A stretch of DNA of 64,000 nucleotides from Torymus aiolomorphi (lineage: Eukaryota; Arthropoda; Insecta; Hymenoptera; Torymidae). The stretch spans positions 103,954,628-104,018,627 of the forward strand of contig CM070875.1 in NCBI GenBank assembly GCA_036365515.1, written 5' to 3'. The notes below the pieces were generated by a model, which was not told the origin of the DNA, did not search any database, and was given only the letters and a program-made list of their open reading frames with translations. Both the position numbers and the translations under genes were made by a program. Shown piece by piece: positions 58,127-64,000 of the stretch; positions within the stretch are counted from its first letter, which is position 1; each line of letters begins with the position of its first letter.

Positions 58127-58800
58127 CTACTTTAGTCTTTTATACTTATCACGTTCGGGTAGAGAATTCGTATTCGAGGAATACTTTTGAGAATATTCTT
58201 TCCATTTCGAATCCTCCTTTTTCTCTTGCTTAGAATCAAGAAGAGGAGTATAAGCGCTTGAGCTTGTGTTTTGACCCATCTTGTTCGACGTCAGGGACAC
58301 GAATGAAGCACCTACTCCCAATCCATAGACGTCTCGCACGTTTCGTAGAATTTTTTCAGAAGTTTGACGTTATGAAGTGCACAGCTGGTTTTGTAGGCAC
58401 CCTCGTGGTTCGGACAAACTGTGACAAGCTTGATCTTGTCCAACGGTGGAAAACCCATTTCCATTACATCGTGAACGTTGAATTTGAAACGTTCGAGCCA
58501 TTTTTTCTTAATGGAGCCCATAACGAGCACCTGACTAGCATCATGCAAACATTCTCGGAGAACACTTCCGATGTCTGTATAGGGACGGTCACCTGACTTC
58601 CAAGAAATACCGTGATAGAACTTCTCCAGCCAAGTATTTTCTCCCTTATACTTATAGGTGAGTCGTTTCTGAGGAAAAGGTTCCTTGAATAAAAAGACTA
58701 GAGGTTGATCGTCATCATCCAACGGAACTATTGCCAGTTCTTTCAAAACGAAATCATTACCAGGCTGTTTGAAGCCCTGCATATCAACGATGTATTTCAT
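58127..58800 (-). pseudogene. Conserved protein of insect virus-like elements, function unknown; frameshift near the C terminus
   Basis: Starts at ATG 58800 (MKYIVDMQGFKQPGNDFVLK), just 3 bases after the capsid stop. I know this type of protein from insect Polinton/adintovirus-like loci but not its function. The N terminus (VDMQGF...ELAIVP) could be the first strand and acidic site of an RNase H-like or DEDD exonuclease fold, which is a guess. Mid-protein: WLEKFYHGISWKSGDRPY, KKKWLERFKFNV, then VCPNHEGAYKTSCALHNV with possible metal-binding Cys/His. The frame stops at 58312; an overlapping frame (58339-58127) reads RDVYGLGVGASFVSL plus a low-complexity charged tail, probably the displaced C terminus. 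Confidence 0.6.
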
Positions 58801-58802
58801 TT

Positions 58803-60032
58803 TTACACAAGCTTCTTCACGTCACCACTGACAGGACTATACTGAACGATACGGTCGTGTAGAATAAGACAATATGCGGAGGTTCCAGCTGGAAAATTAT
58901 TTCTTGATTCAAATTCTAAACGCACGTCCACGGGAGCGTTTTTCAAAGATTCGTTTTGTTTGGAACAATCGATCACTATCAAAAGTAAGTATTTTATAAA
59001 ATCTATTTTATTCAAAAGAGGTTCAGGATTTTTTTCGTAATAAGCACTCTGAAAATTTGCATACATATCATACAGTACAGCGTACTGGTTACGATCTATA
59101 TCTAAATTTAAATTTCCATACGGGTAACATTGTGAATTTAAAAAGAGTTTAACATTACTTACGTGTCAATGATCGAACTGACTCGCGTTTACCTGGCTCC
59201 GAGATTTTCTATTCGTTTGAAAAGCAAGAATAATGAAGCGTGGTTTTTCCAACTGATTGGATGTCTTCACAGCCCAAACGTGTTTAGGAGAAGATGGAAG
59301 GAGGGGATATTCGTAGAATTCCCAACTGCGGTAGCTCATAACCACAGGTCTGTTTTTCTCGATATAATTGAATAGAGGAATCTTTCGCTTATCGGAGAGA
59401 AATATGTATGGCATCAACCACTCTATCTTCGTGAGCTCAATTTTAAATTCTTCATAAGTATTGTCTGGTCCTACTGTCTGTATGATGGCATTGATATCAT
59501 TTCTCGATCTAGTGAGTATCAGTTCATGCTTAACATTTACTAACATTTTTCTATAATCTTCGGCAAATCCAAGAATCATACAGAGAGGTATAAAAAGGTC
59601 GACGTAACCATCATCGTTGGTAAGTTTTTGCGTTTCTTCTACATCGAGCCAGCCAGCGTTCTCGGTGACCAATTTTTGACTAGGATTGAGAGAAACCCAA
59701 CCTTTCATGAGAGTAGTTATCCCTACATTTTTACATTTATCAATTTCAATGGCATTTATCTCGTATCTGATTTCTTCAAACATATTGCAGATGGCGTTGT
59801 TGACTAACATAGAACGTTCGAGTGGTGTACCGTCCAGTTTAACTAATTTACCACATACACGTAGTGAACTTCGTGATGGTAGAAGACATAAATCTTGATG
59901 TTGAATGGCGATGCGAATTTCATCGCTGTATCCAAACGATGACATGGTGTAGGGGTGATGTGCATGAAGTTCGTAGTGAGCCACTGACTCATCAAATGTT
60001 ACAGGTGACTGAATGTTTAGAATTTCTTCCAT
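58803..60032 (-). pseudogene. Double-jelly-roll major capsid protein (hexon-like), one in-frame TGA
   Basis: Icosahedral shell protein of Polinton/adintovirus type. Start chosen at the ATG 60032 (MEEILNIQSPVTFDES); an upstream in-frame ATG at 60167 gives 45 extra Ser-rich residues that end in a pyrimidine-rich stretch before AG and look more like leader or intron. Family-typical segments are SFGYSDEIRIAIQHQDLCLL, GYVDLFIPLCMILGFAEDYR and EKPRFIILAFQTNRK. TGA at 59166-59168 interrupts the same frame, which resumes and runs to 58803 (VSGDVKKLV). The length (about 410 codons) is normal. The single stop makes this copy non-functional unless read through. Confidence 0.8.
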
Positions 60033-60219
60033 CTTTTTGTAGACAACAGAAAAAATACAAGTTATTTTCCACCAGCAACGACTCTTAGACCGAGACTTTT
60101 CAGGAACTGAATGTTTTGCCGTGTTAGAGCTCTGCTTGCTCGCGGACGACTGATGGTCTGACGACATGCTGACTTCTTTATACAGCCCCTACCAACCTTG
60201 CTGTTGTAAACGATCCCCA

Positions 60220-60681
60220 TCACACTTGTTTGATGTGAAGTCTGATTGTGATTACATCTCGTCGAAAATTAACTAAACGTCCGTCTTGATCGACTATGCG
60301 TATTTGTAAGTGATCTATGCTTTTAACTGTAACTGGAAGGTAAATGACCTGTGAGGGTACTTCGATGATCTTATATCCTGGCGGTACAGCCGGAAAGAAC
60401 TCGTGTATCGTGTGAACCTTAGAGCCGTTTATATATGCGCCTGAAGTAATATTACACTGTACTCGCAACGCGTTGATCTTGAGGATAGTTACAGGAAAAT
60501 CTGAATTATGTATGAAATTAGCTTCTAGAACGCGTTTGGTAAAGCCAAGTAGTTGACTAATAGAGTCTTGAGGACGAAAATCAATAGAATGTCTACACTT
60601 AATAACACTACGAAGTGTATTGTTGTTTGGCTTCAGACTGAATGAAATGCCTTTCTCAATGAATTCTCCATGACTATTCAA
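60220..60681 (-). CDS. Minor capsid / penton-like protein
   Basis: About 150 codons, size and position of the single-jelly-roll penton of Polinton-like elements, directly upstream of the major capsid. Typical segments: FTKRVLEANFIHNSDFPVTI, INALRVQCNITSGAYINGSK and HLQIRIVDQDGRLVNFR, the last a strand-rich C terminus I associate with this family. There is no ATG in frame at the 5' end (the first codon is TTG), so the start is lost or lies in an upstream exon. No internal stop. Confidence 0.65.
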   Translation of the reverse strand: MNSHGEFIEKGISFSLKPNNNTLRSVIKCRHSIDFRPQDSISQLLGFTKRVLEANFIHNSDFPVTILKINALRVQCNITSGAYINGSKVHTIHEFFPAVPPGYKIIEVPSQVIYLPVTVKSIDHLQIRIVDQDGRLVNFRRDVITIRLHIKQV

Positions 60682-60713
60682 TGTAGAATGATTAAACTAT
60701 CATTGCACTCACC

Positions 60714-61088
60714 TTATATAGCCCGGCCTAGCTTGTTACACAAGAACTTGAGACAGAGGTGACCACAGTTGAATGTATTGTAATCTTGATATCTCTCATG
60801 ATTATATTTAACCTCATTCACACGTAGATACAGCATTAAGTCAATAGGTGGTTGAAGATCTCCGAAACTATCAAAGTAAAGTACATTCTCACCACGTTTG
60901 CGATATGCTACCCAATGCGTTCCAGGCCCATCTTTATCATCTAAATTTACAATGGCTGATTCACGATCACGAGGCCCGCTTGCAGGTAAGCCATTTCGCA
61001 TAAAAACACCGCGAAAATATGGAATTTTGAAGATTTTAGCATACTTAATTAGATCGAGATCTGTGAGAGCCCTTGATGGTAATCTCAC
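60714..61088 (-). CDS. Adenain-like cysteine protease (maturation protease)
   Basis: Cleaves capsid/core precursors during virion maturation in adenovirus- and Polinton-like systems. 124 codons. The catalytic set is visible: His58 in GTHWVAY, Asp73 in YFDSFGD, and Cys108 in NTFNCGHLC. The short length fits the compact Polinton form. The first codon is GTG where ATG is expected (VRLPSRAL), so the start may be mutated. It overlaps the end of the core-protein frame by about 40 bases. Confidence 0.82.
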   Translation of the reverse strand: MRLPSRALTDLDLIKYAKIFKIPYFRGVFMRNGLPASGPRDRESAIVNLDDKDGPGTHWVAYRKRGENVLYFDSFGDLQPPIDLMLYLRVNEVKYNHERYQDYNTFNCGHLCLKFLCNKLGRAI

Positions 61089-61443
61089 TTCGAGGTTCTT
61101 CTTTTTTCTTCAACCTGAATTTTTTTTTATTACCGACTATACGAAGACCTGCACCTGTTTTATGTGGTTTCAGAAAGAGACCCTTTCCCAATGCTATTTC
61201 TTCCATTTTCATGTTATGTCTCTGATTCTCTTCTAATTGCTTTTTAGCTGTACTCGCATCATTGACCGATTTTGCTATGCCAACAGCACCACCGGCCATA
61301 GCCCCAACAGTACTCAGGCCAGCAAATATTGGTACGAGAAACGGTAGGAAACCACCTATTTTTGAGGGTACCGGTAAAACCCGTGGAATGATAATTTTAC
61401 ATTTTCCACCTGCTTTTTTGACAGCAGGACGAGCACCTTTCAA
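61045..61443 (-). CDS. Virion core-like protein with hydrophobic segment
   Basis: About 130 codons. Basic N terminus, then a Gly/Ala/Leu-rich hydrophobic stretch (GGFLPFLVPIFAGLSTVGAM), a helix (KKQLEENQRHNMKMEEIALG), GKGLFLKPHKTGAGLRI and a Lys/Arg-rich tail. This arrangement matches the small membrane-active or core (pX/pVI-like) proteins I know from adintovirus-like loci. It sits between protease and PLA2 genes and overlaps both frames slightly, as in an overlapping operon-like cluster. No internal stop; the first codon is not ATG-certain. Confidence 0.6.
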   Translation of the reverse strand: MKGARPAVKKAGGKCKIIIPRVLPVPSKIGGFLPFLVPIFAGLSTVGAMAGGAVGIAKSVNDASTAKKQLEENQRHNMKMEEIALGKGLFLKPHKTGAGLRIVGNKKKFRLKKKEEPRSEITIKGSHRSRSN

Positions 61444-61900
61444 AGCAGAGAGAATTAATTACCTTACGAGCAGAGTTACTTTTAACCATTGATTTTGAAG
61501 CAGCTTTTATTATCTTGTTCAGCATCGTTGGCTGCTTTCTCTCCACGCCCATTCCGAGTTTTGATTTGGCTTTCATAATATTTGTAATTGTGTAAGCAGC
61601 TACTTTCTCACCAATACTTGAATCTTTAGCCTTAACTCTCTGCCACGCCTTATCTGCTAAAACTCTATCCGCGTTGTTTCTAGACTCAATGTTTTCTCTG
61701 TTCTGAGAATAAGTTATGTCGTGCTCTTGACAAGCTCTATCGAGTAGATTGATACCTTTATCACCTCGAGCTAAACGTTTTGCTAACTTAGTACCTGGTC
61801 CGCAGTACTGATATCCTGGTAAATGAAGTTCTATTGGAAGACTGTTGAGAATTTTATTGATCAAACCGCGATCTCGACGTCGTCTGTATACGATCATCAC
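61397..61900 (-). CDS. Phospholipase A2-domain capsid protein (parvovirus VP1u-like)
   Basis: ATG at 61900. Residues 27-37 (LPGYQYCGPGT) form the calcium loop and residues 54-64 (DRACQEHDITY) carry the His-Asp pair of the sPLA2 active site (H60, D61). This domain in small DNA viruses breaches endosomal membranes during entry. A basic C-terminal half follows (RRDRG at the N terminus, KSKLGMGVERKQPT and KSNSARKV later). The C terminus overlaps the core-protein frame by about 47 bases, suggesting a frameshift or true overlap. Divergent from the ATPase across a short shared promoter region. Confidence 0.8.
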   Translation of the reverse strand: MMIVYRRRRDRGLINKILNSLPIELHLPGYQYCGPGTKLAKRLARGDKGINLLDRACQEHDITYSQNRENIESRNNADRVLADKAWQRVKAKDSSIGEKVAAYTITNIMKAKSKLGMGVERKQPTMLNKIIKAASKSMVKSNSARKVINSLCFERCSSCCQKSRWKM

Positions 61901-61935
61901 ACCACGAAGGTTCGATGAAGACTGAACCGCGCGAG

Positions 61936-61970
61936 TATAAAAGCGCTCTATTTATAGTTGAAAGATCAGT
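61936..61970 (+). promoter_or_regulatory. TATA/initiator promoter of the packaging ATPase
   Basis: TATAAAAG at 61936-61943 and TCAGT at 61966-61970, about 32 bp from the first T of TATA to the A of the initiator. It places the transcript start downstream of 61958 and so selects ATG 61997 as the ATPase start. Confidence 0.7.
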
Positions 61971-61996
61971 TGCAATCTAGACCTCGTACTGTACAC

Positions 61997-62701
61997 ATGA
62001 ATTTCAAGGAACACTCTATTCAACTCCCGGTATTTAATTTCGATAATATCGTGGACCAAGAAAAAAAGACAAAGCGGCATGGAGACTTATTTCCAAGCAG
62101 TATTAGAGCTGTATTTTGTGGACCGTCAAATTGTGGAAAAACCATTAGTTTGCTTGCACTCATTACACATCCCAATGGTGTTAGATTTGAGAATGTTTAT
62201 ACATATTCAAAGTCTTTGAATTAACCGAAGTATAAATTTCTTCAGAAACTTATAGAACCATTAGAGGGCGTGCAGTATTTCCCCTACAGCGAACACGATG
62301 AGGTTATAGCTCCTGAAAATGCTCTTCCGAACTCTATCATTATATTCGACGACATAGCTTGTGAAAAACAAATCCATGTTAAAGCATTTTTCTGCATGGG
62401 TAGACATAAAAATGTAGATTGTTTTTATCTTTGTCAGTCATATGCTCACATTCCAAAGCATCTCGTCAAGGATAATGTAAATCTTTTCGTAATTTTTCAG
62501 CAAGATGATGTTAATTTAAAACACTTGTATGAAGATCATGTTAATTCTGATATGACTTATACACAGTTTAAAGATTTATGTGTCAAATGCTGGAGAGATG
62601 AGAAATATGGATTTCTAATGATTGACAAGGATAGTCCAATCAATGGAGAGAGATATCGTAAGGGCTTTGACTGTTTTGCTATAAATATGGGTGACACTTA
62701 G
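61997..62701 (+). pseudogene. FtsK/HerA-type genome-packaging ATPase, one in-frame TAA
   Basis: Motor that packages DNA into the capsid. Start at ATG 61997 (MNFKEHSIQLPVFNFDNIVD), chosen from the promoter position. Walker A GPSNCGKT at residues 42-49, Walker B SIIIFDDIAC near 62330-62360 and a sensor-like FYLCQSYAHIP near 62440. TAA at 62222-62224 splits the frame between the Walker motifs; the frame resumes unchanged to the stop at 62701. The codon is most simply a CAA to TAA transition. Length about 235 codons, normal for Polinton ATPases. Confidence 0.85.
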
Positions 62702-62716
62702 TCTTTCATTCACAGT
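62680..62716 (+). promoter_or_regulatory. TATA/initiator promoter of the coiled-coil gene
   Basis: TATAAATA at 62680-62687, inside the last ATPase codons, with TCATTC at 62706-62711; spacing about 28 bp. Next ATG at 62743. Confidence 0.5.
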
Positions 62717-62742
62717 CTACAACTGAACGTTGACGCGTCAAC

Positions 62743-63627
62743 ATGGCAGAATTCAGTCGAAGAAAGGATATACTTCATGAGCTTGTAAAAGCTCGCAATG
62801 CAGTTAAACGTAAATATAATTTGTTGAAGTATGGAAAAGATATTTTTGAGAAAACAATGGAAGATACTTTCAAACCAATCGTTGAGCCGCTTGAGAAGCT
62901 CGTAGACAAAAAGTCCAAAGAAGCATTGAGTAGAGCTGTTAAACATGATGAAAAGTATAATAAATCTATCAAACGCGATGAAGAGCATGATGATGATATG
63001 CAAAAGCAGGATGATACATTGCAAGCAGCCGACACGTCTTTTGAATCAGCTACGAACAATGATGGTTATGATGATGAAAGCAATAATAAATATTTACAAA
63101 TGCTCAGTCAAGATCAAAACGTAGACAAAATTTATGGTGTACGTAACGAAAATGGGCGATTCATGATTGGTAATTCCCCTATAGACTTGGAGGGTAGCGA
63201 TATCAAGGTGATTGGGGTGAAGTATACGAAAACTCATGGATTACTCGAATGACTCATTACGAAACAGCCCAGTGAAAGCCAGATCACTACTACTGATATT
63301 GAGAATTACCGGAAAATACTTGAAGTATCGTCAGCACATAAGAAACGCTATGACAGTAATGAAAAGATTCGTTTTCACAACAGCAACAAATTCAAATACA
63401 TCATTGCTCCCATGTTTGAATATTCGAAACAAGGTGCTGGTGTATTACCACGATATAAGTTGGCAAGAATCAATACCAGTATGGATTATGTTTATTGGGA
63501 GGATCCCAACGAGCTGGTGGAACGTTTGAGATTACTCATAGCTGAACAGTCAGCTGACAATCCCAGCCACGTTAATGAGATTCACTCGATAATTGAGGAA
63601 TTGCGAGAGGGAGGGTATATATATTAG
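62743..63627 (+). pseudogene. Coiled-coil virion-associated protein, one in-frame TGA
   Basis: ATG 62743 (MAEFSRRKDILHELVKARNA). An N-terminal helical charged region (VKRKYNLLKYGKDIFEKTME, FKPIVEPLEKLV), an acidic Asp-rich middle (KHDEKYNKSIKRDEEHDDDM) and a C-terminal domain with NKFKYIIAPMFEYSKQG and YVYWEDPNELVERL. TGA at 63250-63252 interrupts the same frame. I recognise this as a constant partner of these capsid genes in insects, but its exact role (minor virion or scaffold protein) is inference. Confidence 0.65.
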
Positions 63628-64000
63628 ATGAACCTTCTCTTTCTTCTCAGTATCATAATGAGTGTCGACGTGTTCGGACGAAATCTAAAAGAAAGAGAGG
63701 GCATTAGAGATCCTCCAGGAGTGGGATATAAAATCACATCCGATGGACAACTCGATCTTGAAAATAAGAGATTATGTAATGTAGGAGCATCCAATGATTA
63801 CACGATGCAGTCAATGTGCAATCATTACAGCGTATAGTGGATGGAAAAGTTACGAAAGTTGTAAATATTATAAATGGATTGAGAAATGATTTCAATAATT
63901 TAGATGAAATAGTCGAAGTTCATCGCGATGAATTAAATATAAAAATTGCTGATCTTGAGAGGGAAATCGAGAGTATAAAAGTGGTGGTACTTCAATTGTC
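63628..64000 (+). pseudogene. Fibre/stalk-like protein, N-terminal part, frameshift, runs off window
   Basis: The first in-frame ATG gives MNLLFLLSIIMSVDVFGRNL; an internal ATG at 63658 (MSVDVFGRN) fits the family start better. GYKITSDGQLDLENKRLCNV follows, resembling fibre N-terminal domains (DGQxDxxNKRLxNV). The frame stops at 63837; from about 63805 another frame continues with a heptad-rich coiled coil (RIVDGKVTKVVNIINGLRND, HRDELNIKIADLEREIESIK) to the window edge. This suggests a one-base frameshift near 63805 in a trimeric stalk protein. Function is inferred from layout. Confidence 0.55.

Overview
The window is a transposon-dense, AT-rich stretch of a eukaryotic nuclear genome. Spliceosomal introns, TATA plus TCAGT/TCATT core promoters, mariner, hAT-like, TTAA-type, Gypsy and Copia elements and Polinton/adintovirus-like genes all point to an arthropod, most likely an insect. 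The mix resembles hymenopteran (parasitoid wasp or ant) genomes, but that assignment is inference. I recognised no intact host gene, and I saw no tRNA, rRNA or CRISPR array.

Layout. 1-5.35 kb: decayed protein-primed-type DNA polymerase B (PolB) gene on the minus strand with two small introns, several TATA/initiator promoters and a compact 110-residue-class mini-gene at 4.88 kb. 5.76-7.02 kb: complete mariner copy (TA duplication) with a frameshift at a 41-bp palindrome. 7.05-7.9 kb: Tigger/pogo-like remnant. 8.1-9.4 kb: AT repeats, a hairpin, a roughly 175-bp GA tract and a 33-bp inverted repeat. 9.5-10.45 kb: unknown decayed coding block, interrupted by a 3.1-kb TTAA-flanked transposon (10457-13583) carrying a Mutator/Kolobok-like transposase with one stop. 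13.6-16.5 kb: tandem duplications and an integrase-tail fragment. 17.06-22.58 kb: a second, different (Polinton-type) PolB pseudogene with a multi-exon N terminus, cut by a CCCT-ended repeat. 23.33-25.76 kb: a hAT-like element (perfect 8-bp duplication) built of a head-to-head minisatellite, carrying a TA-flanked MITE that itself carries a second CCCT-ended repeat. 26-31.6 kb: repeat-rich, gene-free DNA.

31597-41656 is a full-length 10-kb Gypsy-type LTR element on the minus strand (LTRs about 98% identical by hand count). Its gag and pol are broken, but a 318-codon third ORF, preceded by a good splice acceptor, is open. 42.7-51.1 kb holds an unrecognised gene-like region with about 622-bp tandem exon-bearing repeats, split by a solo LTR (44839-45933) and a Copia element (45938-50759). 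The Gypsy element and the solo LTR are both flanked by GTAC, and Copia by AGTAC. 54.5-57.8 kb is a gag-LTR-gag remnant of the solo-LTR family.

58.1-64.0 kb is an endogenous virus-like module of Polinton/adintovirus type: a conserved unknown protein, double-jelly-roll major capsid, penton-like minor capsid, adenain-like protease, core protein and PLA2 protein on the minus strand; packaging ATPase, coiled-coil protein and fibre-like protein on the plus strand. Together they would make a virion-assembly set, but most members carry a stop, a frameshift or a lost start, so this copy looks dead. The element runs off the right edge.
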